A stretch of 64,000 nt of DNA from an uncultured Opitutales bacterium (GCA_900545705.1 URAK01000010.1:1-64000); one strand, 5' to 3'; shown: positions 27,487 through 37,312, counted from the first letter of the stretch. The notes: generated from the letters alone by a model not told the origin. Program-made: numbers and translations.

Positions 27487-28803
27487 ATGAAAAAACTTTT
27501 AATTCTCGCTGCCTCCGCCTTTCCACTCATATTATTTTGCGCCGACAATGTAATATTGCCGCCAAAACTTGTCGGAACCCGCGGGGAAAATTACGACGAA
27601 TCAAAAACAAACCTATTCCCCCTGCCGGACATACTCGAGCTGCCCGGAGGGAAAGGGCGGATTGGGACCCCTATGCAATGGGAATTTTGCGCAAGGCCCT
27701 ATGTTATAGAACAGCTTGAAAACCAGATGTACGGAGCAATGCCACCGCGCCCGGCAAAAATGGAATTTGAGCTTCTTGAATCCTCTGACGACGCCCTCGG
27801 AGGGATTGCGCTTAGAAGGCAATATAAAATAAAGATGGCGGACAGCGCCGGCGAGCACTCATTTGGCGTGCTTTTATACATGCCAAAATCAGCACACCCA
27901 GTGCCCGCCATCGTATGCCCGAATTTTTGCGGAAACCATACTGTGACTGATGAAAAGCAAATTTTTCTACCCACTTGCTGGATGAGAAACGCCGACTACC
28001 CTACGCTAAAAATCACCAACCATAAATCGGACGAATCCCAGCGCGGTAAACTTTCATCGCGCTGGCCAATAGAAAAAATAGTGAAGCGCGGTTTTGCCGT
28101 CGCATGTTGGTATTATTGCGAAATATACCCGGACAAGGAAAAAGTCTCCGGAAGGGACGGCAGCATATACGAAATGTTTGACGAAAAATCCGGATTTTCC
28201 GACGGGCCCGCTACTGTCGCGTGGGCTTGGGGAAATTCGAGAGTTCTCGATTTGCTAGAAAGCGTGAAAGAGATAAACTCAGACAAAATAGCCGTCACAG
28301 GCCATTCGAGGCTCGGCAGGACATCCATTCTCACAGCGGCCTACGACAAGCGCTTTGCAATGGTGCTGGCAAACAATCCCGGCCACATGGGAGCCGCTAT
28401 TTCTCGCAGGAGATTCGGAGAATCCGTAAAACATATTACGACTCTATTCCCGTTTTGGTTTTCAAAAAATCTGAATAAATACCAAGACAACGAGGGAGAA
28501 CTGCCAATCGACCAACACCATCTTCTCGCCTGCGTCGCGCCCCGCGCCTTATATGTTGCAAGCGCAAGCAAAGATTTTTGGGCAGACCCCAAGGGCGAGC
28601 TTACGGGGCTTGTGGAAGCCTCTAAAATATACAAGCTATACGGCGCAAAAAAGCTTCCCACAATGGACTGCCTTGAAATAGAAAAACCTTTTATAGGCGA
28701 CAATATCGGCTACCACCTAAGAGACGGGGTCCACAACATGACAGCATACGACTGGGAGCAATACCTTAATTTTGCAGAAAGCGTATTTGGCAAGCAACAA
28801 TAG
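27487..28803 (+). CDS. Exported glucuronoyl esterase, CE15 family
   Basis: 438 aa with a signal peptide of about 19 residues. Alpha/beta hydrolase of the CE15 type, which cleaves ester bonds between lignin alcohols and 4-O-methyl-glucuronic acid of xylan. The nucleophile motif GHSRLGRTS carries S274. NNPGHMGAAISRRRFGE follows, as in the family. DQHHLLACVAPRALYVASAS and WADPKGEL are the usual helical-lid and acid region, and the catalytic His is probably H416 (DGVHNMTAYDW). The family usually has Lys after the serine loop (SRLGK); here it is Arg. Monocistronic. Confidence 0.85.
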   Translation: MKKLLILAASAFPLILFCADNVILPPKLVGTRGENYDESKTNLFPLPDILELPGGKGRIGTPMQWEFCARPYVIEQLENQMYGAMPPRPAKMEFELLESSDDALGGIALRRQYKIKMADSAGEHSFGVLLYMPKSAHPVPAIVCPNFCGNHTVTDEKQIFLPTCWMRNADYPTLKITNHKSDESQRGKLSSRWPIEKIVKRGFAVACWYYCEIYPDKEKVSGRDGSIYEMFDEKSGFSDGPATVAWAWGNSRVLDLLESVKEINSDKIAVTGHSRLGRTSILTAAYDKRFAMVLANNPGHMGAAISRRRFGESVKHITTLFPFWFSKNLNKYQDNEGELPIDQHHLLACVAPRALYVASASKDFWADPKGELTGLVEASKIYKLYGAKKLPTMDCLEIEKPFIGDNIGYHLRDGVHNMTAYDWEQYLNFAESVFGKQQ

Positions 28804-28933
28804 CCGCCTAAAAAATGTGCGCGGCCGTGTTCACGCAGCCAATTTTACTGCCACTGCTTTGCGTTCAATTAAAAAAGTATCGCGCTTTTTTTTCGCGCCT
28901 AAAAAAAATTTCTCTAAAAATTAGGCGGCTATA

Positions 28934-29135
28934 AAGCGCGCTTTTCCTTTTGGGTAAACACATTTCCCTTCTCGGTCAAACGCGATTTTTCTAACAGGCA
29001 AGCGCGTTTTTTCTATCGGACGAACGCACTCTTGCTGTGTAAATAAAATTCTTTCCGGCAAGCGCAGTTTTACCACCAAACAAACAGTTTTTTTTAATGA
29101 CGAAACGCTGTTTTTATGGGAACTTAAAGCGCGTT
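28934..29135. repeat. Degenerate 21-33 bp tandem repeats downstream of the CE15 gene
   Basis: About seven units with a core like AARCGCG followed by a T-run and a short CTA-C-GGC segment, for example near 28979, 29000, 29023, 29060, 29082 and 29103. Copies are irregular in length. The remainder of 28804-29323 holds no supported gene. Confidence 0.5.
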
Positions 29136-29323
29136 GAAAAAACTGCATTGAGCGAATTTTCTAAACTAAAAAATTGAGGGCGAAAATGTGCCCCCGCGCC
29201 CCCGTATTGCACCTGCGTTGCGTAGCTTCTTCGCAAGCCGAGAAAAATGATAATGAAAAATGCCTTGCATATTGCGCGGCAAAAGCCCGAAGAATAGACG
29301 GGCGCAATTCTTTTGCGGATCAA

Positions 29324-29362
29324 TAAAAATCAAGCGCGCAAAATGAGCTATTTTCTGCGCTT
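29324..29362 (-). terminator. Possible terminator of the gltB-gltD-activator operon
   Basis: Read on the minus strand, AAGCGCAGAAAAT pairs with ATTTTGCGCGCTT (two mismatches) around a 5-base loop and is followed by GATTTTTATT. Confidence 0.5.
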
Positions 29363-29431
29363 TAAATTATATCCAATGCGAAGAAAAAAATTTTAAAAAT
29401 CGCGCCGCCGAATGCGCTTAAAATTTCAGGG

Positions 29432-30964
29432 CTATTTATATAAACTCGTATCTATACCGAGCTTTTTTATCTTGTATAATACGACGCGCTGGGTCGTTCC
29501 CAAATGCTTGGCTGCGGCGCTCGCATTCCCCTTTTTCAGTTTTAGCGCTTCGACAATCAACTCCTTTTCAAAGGAAGACACTAACGATTCGTAATCGCCG
29601 CCCTCCTCTTGAGTGTTCGGAACCAGCGACGAATACGTTGCCTCTGCGGTTTGAAGCGAAGGCGGAAGATTGTAGCCGCTTATTACGTTGTCTGAGGTAT
29701 TCAATACGGCGTATTCAATGCAATTTTCAAGCTCGCGCACATTCCCCGGCCAATAATATGTGCTCATCATATTTATTGCGGGCGTCGTAATGCGGGCTAC
29801 CGACTTGCCATGGATTGCGTTGTACTTCTTTAAAAAATATTCCGCAAGAAGCACAATGTCGCTCTTTCTGTTGCGCAATGCCGGCATGTAAATCGGGAAA
29901 ACGTTGAGGCGGTAGTAAAGGTCCTCCCTAAACGAACCTTTGGCTATCATATCTTCGAGATTTCTGCTGGTCGCCGCAATAATGCGGACGTCAACTTTGT
30001 GTTCGTTGCTTCCGCCCACGCGGTAAAAAGTGTGCTCCTGTATAAATCGCAAAAGCTTTAACTGCATCGGAAGAGAAACGTCGCCAATTTCGTCAAGGAA
30101 AAGCGTTCCCGTATCCGCGAGCTCCGCAAGGCCTATTTTGCGGTTTACAGCCCCCGTAAACGATCCCTTTTCATGTCCAAAAAGCTCGCTTTCTATGAGC
30201 CCCTCGGGGATTGCGGCGCAATTTACTGTAATAAAGGGTTTGTCGGCCCTTGTTGAATGCTTCTGTATGGATTTTGCAACCAATTCCTTCCCTGTGCCCG
30301 ACTCCCCGCGAATTAGGACGGTTGCGTTTGAAGCAGCAACCTTTGAAATCATCGCGTAGACTTTTTTCATGTTGCTGCAATTCCCTATTATTTCCTCGGG
30401 GCGCAATTTGTTTTCAAGTTCGAGTTTCAGTGCGCGGCTTTCGCTCAAAAGCTTTTCACGCTCTTCATGATCGGAGTACGCGGCATATATGGCATCGGCC
30501 ACGATTGTCGCGATTGTGTCGAGGAGGTGGTAGTCGGCCTTCAAGTCGGTATCGGGCTCGACCTTTCGGTCTATGCTTAGAGTGCCGATAACGTCGTCTT
30601 TATAGATTATCGGAACGCATATGAAAGCGACTCCCTTTTGATTGTCGCGCGCCTTTGTGCGGTTTAAGAATCCCTTTTCTTTTGAGATATCGGGAATTAT
30701 CCTGCCCTTTCCCTGCGAAACGACCATGCCCGTTATGCCTTCGCCAACGCGGTACAAGCCCCTGTCTATTTCCGAGCGGCTCAGTCCTTCGGAAGCCTCT
30801 ATTACGAGAACGTCGCCTTCGCGTAAAGTTACAGTTCCCCTTAAAAGCCCCATTTCTACATGGAGTATTTTAAGGACTTCCGAGAGCATTTCTGGGACGG
30901 AAGTTCTTCTCGCTACAAGATGGCTTATTTTATTTAATACGGCGACTTCTACGTGAAGGCTCAT
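29432..30964 (-). CDS. NifA-like sigma-54-dependent transcriptional activator
   Basis: 510 aa. A GAF sensor domain at about residues 1-165 has the NifA-type segment VGEGITGMVVSQG. The AAA+ ATPase covers about 195-430, with Walker A GESGTGKE (220-227), the sigma-54-contact loop GSFTGA (267-272, a variant of GAFTGA) and Walker B GTLFLDEIGD (284-293). A Fis-type helix-turn-helix ends the protein (GNASAAAKHLGTTQRVVLYK). No receiver domain, so it is not a classical NtrC. It lies 9 bp after gltD in the same operon, and both sigma-54 promoters of the gltB/glnA spacer are likely targets (inference). The GAF ligand may be a nitrogen-status metabolite. Confidence 0.92.
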   Translation of the reverse strand: MSLHVEVAVLNKISHLVARRTSVPEMLSEVLKILHVEMGLLRGTVTLREGDVLVIEASEGLSRSEIDRGLYRVGEGITGMVVSQGKGRIIPDISKEKGFLNRTKARDNQKGVAFICVPIIYKDDVIGTLSIDRKVEPDTDLKADYHLLDTIATIVADAIYAAYSDHEEREKLLSESRALKLELENKLRPEEIIGNCSNMKKVYAMISKVAASNATVLIRGESGTGKELVAKSIQKHSTRADKPFITVNCAAIPEGLIESELFGHEKGSFTGAVNRKIGLAELADTGTLFLDEIGDVSLPMQLKLLRFIQEHTFYRVGGSNEHKVDVRIIAATSRNLEDMIAKGSFREDLYYRLNVFPIYMPALRNRKSDIVLLAEYFLKKYNAIHGKSVARITTPAINMMSTYYWPGNVRELENCIEYAVLNTSDNVISGYNLPPSLQTAEATYSSLVPNTQEEGGDYESLVSSFEKELIVEALKLKKGNASAAAKHLGTTQRVVLYKIKKLGIDTSLYK

Positions 30965-30973
30965 TTTTTATTT

Positions 30974-32401
30974 TTAGCGCTTTGCGGTATTAGTTAAATA
31001 TTTATGTATTTTTTCGGACGCAGCTATCCCCGAAGCCATGGCGCGCACTACAAGAGATGGCCCAGATATGCAATCGCCCGCGGCGAAGACCGCGTCCGAA
31101 TTTGTAAGCATGCTGGCGTCTACGGCAACCATTGATCGGGAATTCAAAAGTATCCCCAATTCTTCCACAATTCCATTTTTTGGGACGCCTGTAAAGCCCA
31201 TACTTAACAAAATTAAATCGGCGTCTATCTTGAAGTCCTCACCCTGCCTCTCGGTGAATGAGCGTGGACGGCCGGATGCGTCGAAAGTCCACTCGCAGCG
31301 CGCGAGCGTCGCCGATTTTGCGAATCCGCCCTTTACCTCTATGGATTTGACGTTGACAGCCCAAAGCCTTTCGCAACCCTCAAGGTGGCTGCTTGATGTG
31401 CGCAACATATACGGCCACATCGGCCATGGCGTCGACGGATGTCTCTGGGCGGGCGGCTCTGGCATTATCTCCACCTGAATCACCGATTTTGCCCCTTGGC
31501 GTATCGCGGTACCGACACAGTCGGAACCGGTATCTCCGCCTCCGACGACAAGCACTTTTTTGCCTTTTGCCGAAATTTCGAGATTGGGCGATTCTCCGGA
31601 AATTACGCGGTTTTGCGAACTGAGAAAATCGAGCGCGAAAAACACGCCCCGCGCGCCCTTGCCCTCGACATTGTCGGAAAGCCCGCGCGGAACTGCAGTC
31701 CCCAAGCAGAGGCATACGGCATCAAATTTTCTCTTCAAATATTTTGCGGAAATGTCTGTACCTATCTCCACTCCGCCTTCAAACGTCACTCCCGAAGATG
31801 AGAGTATGTCTATTCTGCGCTCTACTACGCTCTTTTTAAGTTTAAAGTCGGGGATTCCGTACCTTAACAAACCGCCGAAGTTGGAATTTTTTTCAAATAC
31901 GACAACTTCGTGGCCCTTCTTGGCGAGAGAGTCCGCGGCGGACAGTCCTGCGGGGCCGGAGCCTACAACCGCAATGCGCTTGCCAGTGTAAGAGCGCGGC
32001 TTGAAGGGCTCGACGTACCCGCGTTTGAATGCGTTTTCTATTATTTCGTACTCTATCTGCTTTATAGCTACGGGATCCGACGGAAGGCCGGCTGTGCACG
32101 AAGCTTCGCATAGTGCCGGGCACACGCGCGAGGTAAATTCCGGAAACGGCGAAGTCTGTGCGAGAATGTAGTAGGCGTCGCGCAAACGGTTTTCCCTCAC
32201 TGCGGCGTTAAAATCTGGGATATTGTTGCCAAGCGGGCACCCCGCGCCGTGGCAGAACGGTATTCCGCAGTTTATGCACCTGCGTGCCTGCTCCGCAACC
32301 TCCGCGGGCGTCGGACGAATTTCGACTTCGTCGTAATCGCCCGTTCTATCAGCCCTGTACGCGCACTTTGAGCGCTTGATATCCAGGAAGTTAATAGCCA
32401 T
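30974..32401 (-). CDS. gltD: Glutamate synthase small subunit
   Basis: 475 aa from the ATG at 32401. AAAGGAG lies ten bases upstream inside the gltB end; a start at 32428 would add nine unlikely residues. It carries the electron-transfer flavoprotein half of NADPH-GOGAT. The N-terminal Cys cluster CINCGIPFC-HGAGC (C42, C45, C50, C55) binds iron-sulphur. FAD-binding follows in VVGSGPAGLSAADSLAKKGH and NADPH-binding in VVGGGDTGSDCVGTAIRQG. It begins 1 bp after the gltB stop and is followed 9 bp later by the sigma-54 activator. Confidence 0.95.
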   Translation of the reverse strand: MAINFLDIKRSKCAYRADRTGDYDEVEIRPTPAEVAEQARRCINCGIPFCHGAGCPLGNNIPDFNAAVRENRLRDAYYILAQTSPFPEFTSRVCPALCEASCTAGLPSDPVAIKQIEYEIIENAFKRGYVEPFKPRSYTGKRIAVVGSGPAGLSAADSLAKKGHEVVVFEKNSNFGGLLRYGIPDFKLKKSVVERRIDILSSSGVTFEGGVEIGTDISAKYLKRKFDAVCLCLGTAVPRGLSDNVEGKGARGVFFALDFLSSQNRVISGESPNLEISAKGKKVLVVGGGDTGSDCVGTAIRQGAKSVIQVEIMPEPPAQRHPSTPWPMWPYMLRTSSSHLEGCERLWAVNVKSIEVKGGFAKSATLARCEWTFDASGRPRSFTERQGEDFKIDADLILLSMGFTGVPKNGIVEELGILLNSRSMVAVDASMLTNSDAVFAAGDCISGPSLVVRAMASGIAASEKIHKYLTNTAKR

Positions 32402-32402
32402 A

Positions 32403-35400
32403 TTACACCGTCTCCTTTCCAGCTTCATGGGAATCTCCGCTGTGCATTCTGCCGAGAGCCTTTCTATATTCCACTGGGAATACTTTTACGAATTTCGGCA
32501 ACACATTTTCCCAATCGTCGAGTATCTCTCGCGCGCGGGCACTCGAAGTAGCCTCGTAGAATTCTTCAATAAGCCCTTTCAACTCATTTTCGTCCTCGGA
32601 GCCTTCTGCTATCGTTTCGAGGTCTATCGAACTGAGGTTGCACCTCATGTCGAAGTTTCCCGTCTCGTCCAGCACGTAGGCGAACCCGCCGGTCATACCG
32701 GCGCCGAAGTTGAACCCGGTAGGCCCAAGTATTGCTACTCTTCCGCCTGTCATATATTCGCAACAGTGGTCGCCTACACCTTCGGCCACGAGAACCGCGC
32801 CGCTGTTGCGGATTGCAAAGCGCTCGCCGGCCTTGCCGTTTAGGAATATTTTTCCGCCAGTCGCGCCGTAGCCTATGACGTTGCCTGCTATCCAATTTGA
32901 GCTGCTTTCGATCGGGCAGTCGGGCGAGAGTCTGACTATTATTTTGCCGCCCGAAAGCCCCTTGCCGACATAGTCGTTTGCCTCGCCTTCGAGGTTGAAT
33001 GTAAGCCCAGCAGCCAGGAACGCGCCAAAGCTCTGCCCTGCGACCCCCTTAAAGTTCACTTTTATCGTGTCCTCCGGTAGCCCAGCATTGCCGTACTTTT
33101 TGGCAACCATCGAGCTTAGCATTGCGCCGACACTTCTGTCGGAATTCTTTATTTCCATGTTTATTTCCGCAGGCTTTCCGGTTTCGACATTCTCGCCGAC
33201 AAGCTTTATGAGCTTCTTGTCGTAGGACTGCTTGAGCTCGCGCGGAGCCAAACCTGCGCTCTTGCGCGGGAGTGATTCGTCGCCGACAACCTCAAATATC
33301 TTGGAGAAGTCGAGGTTCTTGGACTTCCAGAAGTTTATGGCTTCGTCCGTTTCGAGCAAATCGCTGCGACCAACCGCCTCGTCTATCGAGCGCAGGCCGA
33401 GGCGCGCAAGTATTTCCCGAACTTCGCCTGCCACAAATCTCAAGAAGTTTTCAATGTGTTCCGGCTTTCCCTTAAAGCACTTTCTCAAGCGGGGATCCTG
33501 AGTTGCAACCCCAACTGGGCAGGAATTTTCGTGGCACTTGCGGATCATCACGCAGCCGAGAGTTACGAGAATTGTCGTCGCAAAGCCAAATTCCTCCGCT
33601 CCGAGGAGCGCGCCTATTACGACGTCTCTGCCGGTTTTCAGCTGTCCGTCTACCTGCACGCGGATTTTATCGCGCAGCCTGTTTAGGCGGAGCGTATGCT
33701 GAACCTCCGCAAGCCCGAGTTCCCAAGGAAGCCCCGCATGCTTTATGCTCGTAAGCGGCGAGGCTCCCGTGCCGCCGTCGTGGCCGCTAATGAGCACGAC
33801 GTCCGCCTTGCCCTTTGCAACGCCCGCGGCTACCGTTCCAACGCCGACTTCCGACACGAGCTTTACGGACACGCGCGCGTTTTCGTTGGCGTTGCGCAAG
33901 TCGTATATGAGCTGTGCAAGGTCTTCGATTGAATAGATGTCGTGGTGGGGCGGCGGGGATATGAGGCTAACGCCCGGAGTGGCGTGGCGCACGCGGGCGA
34001 TTATCTCGTTCACCTTATGGCCAGGAAGCTGTCCACCCTCGCCCGGCTTTGCACCTTGGGCTATCTTAATCTGCAATTCACGGGCGTTTATAAGGTATTC
34101 AGCCGTGACTCCGAATCTGCCGCTTGCGACCTGCTTGATGGCACTTGCCTTATTGTCGCGCGTGCCGATTCCCTTGTAGCGCGCCGGGTCTTCGCCGCCC
34201 TCGCCGGAATTGCTCATTCCACCGAGCCTATTCATTGCGAGCGCAATCGTCTCGTGCGCCTCGGGGCTTATAGAGCCAAAGCTCATCGCGCCTGTGACGA
34301 ATCTGTGGACGATGGAATCCACGCTTTCAACTTCGTCTATCGGGACTGCCTTTGTGGGCTTGAATTTGAACAGTCCGCGCAAAGTGCACAAGTGGCGCGC
34401 TTGGTTGTTTATGAATTCGGCGTATTCGCGGTATTTTGATACGTCGTTTTCGCGCACGGCGCGCTGCAAGAGCGTTATCGTTGTTGGAGTCCACAAATGG
34501 TGTTCGCCATCGCGCCTAAACTTGTACTTGCCGATATTTTCGAGCGAATTTTCAAAATTCGGCTTCGGATAGTGCGCATTTCCGTAGCGTTCAAGCGTTT
34601 CGGCGGCAATTTCAGTCAATCCTATTCCACCCACGCGGGAGGCTGTAGGCGCAAAGTATGCATCGACAAGCTCTTTTCCTAGCCCAACCGCCTCGAATAC
34701 CTGCGCTTGGCGATAGCTGCGCAAGGTGGAAATGCCCATTTTTGACATAACCTTCAAAATTCCCTTGCAGACCGCCTTAATATAGTTAGCCACAGCAACA
34801 GCCGCATCAACACCCGTCACTTGACCGTTTTCAACCATATTTGCGATAGTTTCTATCGCAAGATAGGGGTTGATTGCCGTAGCCCCATAGCCGAGCAACA
34901 AGCAGAAGTGCGCCACTTCGCGCGCTTCGCCGGTTTCGGCAATTATTCCGGCGCTTGTTCTCAGGCGCTTGTCAACGAGCCTGCGGTTTACCGCCGCAAC
35001 AGCAAGCAACATAGGTATCGGGGCATGCCCGTAAGACAGGTTTTTATCGCTTAAAATTATAACGCTCTTTCCGTTTCTCACGGCGTTTTCAGCCGCGTCG
35101 GATAGCTTTTCGAGCGACTCGCGAAGCGCCTTTTCGCCGCCCGCCGCCGAGAACTCTGCAGGTATTCTCTCCGCCTGGAAGTTTTCAACTTTGGAGGACA
35201 ATATGCAAGCAACGTCGCGGTTGGCGAGAATCGGGTGCGGGAGCTTCAACAAGTGCGCATGCTCGGGCAGTTCGACAAGCGTGTTGCCCTGGTTGCCGAT
35301 GTATGTCATCAAGCTCATCACAAGCTCTTCGCGGATCGGGTCAATCGGAGGATTCGTGACCTGCGCAAAGAGCTGCTTAAAGTAGTCGTAAAGCAGCTGG

Positions 35401-36935
35401 GGCTTTTCGGAAAGCACTGCGAGGGCAGCGTCGTTGCCCATCGAGCCTATCGGTTCGGCCCCCTTCTCCGCCATCGGGCGCAAAATCAGGTCGAGATCCT
35501 CGGCCGTGTAGCCGAAAAGCTTTTGGCGCTGGACAATATTTTCCCCGATAATCGGCTCGGGTACGGATTCAAATATGCCGCTCAAAGTTATGCGGTTTGC
35601 GTCCACCCACCTGCGATACGGCTTTCCGCGGGCGACGAGAGTCTTTATTTCCTTGTCGAAAAGTATGCGGTGCTTGTTGAGGTCGAGGTATATCATCTCG
35701 CCCGCGCCAAGCCTGCCGCGCATTACAACTTCCGACGGGGGAATGTCCAGAACGCCCGTTTCCGAAGCGAGTACAAATTTTCCGCTCTTTGTAAGCGTAA
35801 AGCGAGCTGGGCGCAAACCGTTGCGGTCCAATAGAGCGCCGGCGTTCACGCCGTCAGTGAATGCGAGCGCCGCAGGGCCGTCCCACGGTTCCGACAATCC
35901 GGAATGGTATTCAAAGAATCCCTGTATATCTTTGCTTACATAAAAATTTCTGCCCCAAGCCTGCGGCACGAGCATTAGCATCGTATGCGGGAGGCTCCGT
36001 CCTGCGGAGGTATACAATTCGACAGCATTATCCAAGCATGCGGAGTCGCTCTGCCCTTCGCGGATTACGGGGAGAATTTTTTTGATGTCGTCGCCAAAGA
36101 GCGGCGAGCGGAAATGGTCCTCGCGCGAGCGCATCTGATTCAGATTTCCCCTCAGCGTGTTTATTTCGCCGTTGTGGGCAAGGTAGCGGAACGGCTGAGC
36201 CAACTGCCAAGTCGGGAAAGTGTTGGTGCTGTACCTTTGGTGAACGAGAGCAATTGCGCTTTTAAAATTCTCGTCGGCAAGATCCGGGAAGAACTTGCGC
36301 AACTGCGGAGCATTTAGAAGCCCCTTGTAGACGATAGTCCTGCAAGAGAGGGTGCAAATATAAAAAGTGTCGCCAGCTGCGGTCTTTGCGTCTACGTCTT
36401 TTTCTATTCTGCGGCGGAGGATATAGAGGGCGCGCTCGAAGTCCGTCTCATTTTTATCGCCTGCGCCTTCTACGAAAAATTGTTCAATTTTCGGGCAAGA
36501 TTCGAGTGCCATGCCGCCAATGGCGTCCATATTTACCGGAACTTCCCTCCATGCCAAAATCTTTAAGTTTTCAGCTGCGGTGTCCGACTCTATAATGCGC
36601 TTGCACTCTTCCGCTACATTTTTGTCGCGCGGTAGAAAAACCATGCCTACGCCATATTTGCCGCGCTCAGGCAAATTCTTTACAATAGCCTTGAAGAACT
36701 CATGGGGTATTTGGGTCATTATGCCCGCACCGTCGCCGGTTTGAGAGTCTCCGCCCACCGCGCCTCTATGCATCAGGCGTTCCAATACTTTTATGCCGTT
36801 CTCCACTATTTCGTGTTTGCGGACGGCATTTATGTCGGCTACAAGTCCCACTCCGCAAGCGTCGTGTTCGTTTATTGAATTATACATTCCCTGCGGGCGC
36901 GGGAAGTAAGAATTGGTTGTACGATTTTCCTGCAT
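32403..36935 (-). CDS. gltB: Glutamate synthase large subunit
   Basis: 1510 aa, full length. Transfers the glutamine amide to 2-oxoglutarate. The N-terminal amidotransferase nucleophile is Cys27 in EHDACGVG, so a 26-residue propeptide is expected to be removed. A start at Met17 would shorten it to ten. The FMN synthase domain holds PGEGGQLPGHKV and SPPPHHDIYSIEDLAQLI. The 3Fe-4S cysteines are C1128, C1134 and C1139 (CVMIRKCHENSC). The C-terminal GXGXG beta-helix domain has GKGLSGGKIIV and GERFAIRNSGA. No strong Shine-Dalgarno sequence. Transcribed from a predicted sigma-54 promoter at 36965-36980; operon with gltD and the activator. Confidence 0.97.
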   Translation of the reverse strand: MQENRTTNSYFPRPQGMYNSINEHDACGVGLVADINAVRKHEIVENGIKVLERLMHRGAVGGDSQTGDGAGIMTQIPHEFFKAIVKNLPERGKYGVGMVFLPRDKNVAEECKRIIESDTAAENLKILAWREVPVNMDAIGGMALESCPKIEQFFVEGAGDKNETDFERALYILRRRIEKDVDAKTAAGDTFYICTLSCRTIVYKGLLNAPQLRKFFPDLADENFKSAIALVHQRYSTNTFPTWQLAQPFRYLAHNGEINTLRGNLNQMRSREDHFRSPLFGDDIKKILPVIREGQSDSACLDNAVELYTSAGRSLPHTMLMLVPQAWGRNFYVSKDIQGFFEYHSGLSEPWDGPAALAFTDGVNAGALLDRNGLRPARFTLTKSGKFVLASETGVLDIPPSEVVMRGRLGAGEMIYLDLNKHRILFDKEIKTLVARGKPYRRWVDANRITLSGIFESVPEPIIGENIVQRQKLFGYTAEDLDLILRPMAEKGAEPIGSMGNDAALAVLSEKPQLLYDYFKQLFAQVTNPPIDPIREELVMSLMTYIGNQGNTLVELPEHAHLLKLPHPILANRDVACILSSKVENFQAERIPAEFSAAGGEKALRESLEKLSDAAENAVRNGKSVIILSDKNLSYGHAPIPMLLAVAAVNRRLVDKRLRTSAGIIAETGEAREVAHFCLLLGYGATAINPYLAIETIANMVENGQVTGVDAAVAVANYIKAVCKGILKVMSKMGISTLRSYRQAQVFEAVGLGKELVDAYFAPTASRVGGIGLTEIAAETLERYGNAHYPKPNFENSLENIGKYKFRRDGEHHLWTPTTITLLQRAVRENDVSKYREYAEFINNQARHLCTLRGLFKFKPTKAVPIDEVESVDSIVHRFVTGAMSFGSISPEAHETIALAMNRLGGMSNSGEGGEDPARYKGIGTRDNKASAIKQVASGRFGVTAEYLINARELQIKIAQGAKPGEGGQLPGHKVNEIIARVRHATPGVSLISPPPHHDIYSIEDLAQLIYDLRNANENARVSVKLVSEVGVGTVAAGVAKGKADVVLISGHDGGTGASPLTSIKHAGLPWELGLAEVQHTLRLNRLRDKIRVQVDGQLKTGRDVVIGALLGAEEFGFATTILVTLGCVMIRKCHENSCPVGVATQDPRLRKCFKGKPEHIENFLRFVAGEVREILARLGLRSIDEAVGRSDLLETDEAINFWKSKNLDFSKIFEVVGDESLPRKSAGLAPRELKQSYDKKLIKLVGENVETGKPAEINMEIKNSDRSVGAMLSSMVAKKYGNAGLPEDTIKVNFKGVAGQSFGAFLAAGLTFNLEGEANDYVGKGLSGGKIIVRLSPDCPIESSSNWIAGNVIGYGATGGKIFLNGKAGERFAIRNSGAVLVAEGVGDHCCEYMTGGRVAILGPTGFNFGAGMTGGFAYVLDETGNFDMRCNLSSIDLETIAEGSEDENELKGLIEEFYEATSSARAREILDDWENVLPKFVKVFPVEYRKALGRMHSGDSHEAGKETV

Positions 36936-36964
36936 AATTTAGTAATGTTGTTGCCTTATTTTTA

Positions 36965-36980
36965 AGCAGATAATATGCCA
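36965..36980 (-). promoter_or_regulatory. Sigma-54 promoter of gltB
   Basis: On the minus strand TGGCAT-ATTAT-CTGCT, with GG and GC separated by exactly ten bases, matching the TGGCAC-N5-TTGCW consensus. Transcription would begin near 36954, about 19 bases before the gltB ATG. Confidence 0.7.
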
Positions 36981-36985
36981 ATTTT

Positions 36986-37026
36986 GTAATATTACTTGCA
37001 ACTCATTTTTAAATAGCTACTTGCAA
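36986..37026. promoter_or_regulatory. Palindrome and direct repeats upstream of gltB
   Basis: GTAATATTAC (36986-36995) is a perfect palindrome. TACTTGCAA occurs twice, at 36993-37001 and 37018-37026, 25 bp apart. They lie just upstream of the gltB promoter and could bind a regulator. Confidence 0.35.
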
Positions 37027-37078
37027 TATAAAAAATATTCCATCCAAAAATGTAGCGCCAGCAAACATGTTTAATACA

Positions 37079-37120
37079 ACAAAATTGTCATATTTAAAAC
37101 CCAAATTACGACAATTTTGT
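37079..37120. promoter_or_regulatory. Inverted repeat, candidate enhancer for the activator
   Basis: ACAAAATTGTC (37079-37089) and GACAATTTTGT (37110-37120) are exact reverse complements 20 bp apart. They sit roughly 100-155 bp upstream of the gltB promoter and 130-175 bp upstream of the glnA promoter, the usual distance for sigma-54 enhancer sites. Confidence 0.5.
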
Positions 37121-37252
37121 AGTAATTATTTTACCCATATTTATATTAAAATCTTGGAATGCGAATAAAAATCGTCAATATTTGCCGCATATATATACAT
37201 ATAGAGCGCGATTAAAGAAAAAAACAAATATTTTACGCCGCTTAGAAAAAAC

Positions 37253-37268
37253 TGGCACGATATATGCT
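37253..37268 (+). promoter_or_regulatory. Sigma-54 promoter of glnA
   Basis: TGGCAC-GATAT-ATGCT, with the GG (37254-37255) and GC (37266-37267) exactly ten bases apart. The -24 element is perfect and the -12 element differs by one base in its first position. The ATG of glnA lies about 45 bases downstream of the -12 element. Confidence 0.82.
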
Positions 37269-37312
37269 TACAAAAAAAAGCGTCCTTAAAATTTAACAAC
37301 AAAAGGGAAAAA

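Noticed and set aside
32402..32428. Earlier gltD start at 32428
   Set aside because: It would overlap gltB and add nine residues without homology; the ATG at 32401 has a good ribosome binding site.
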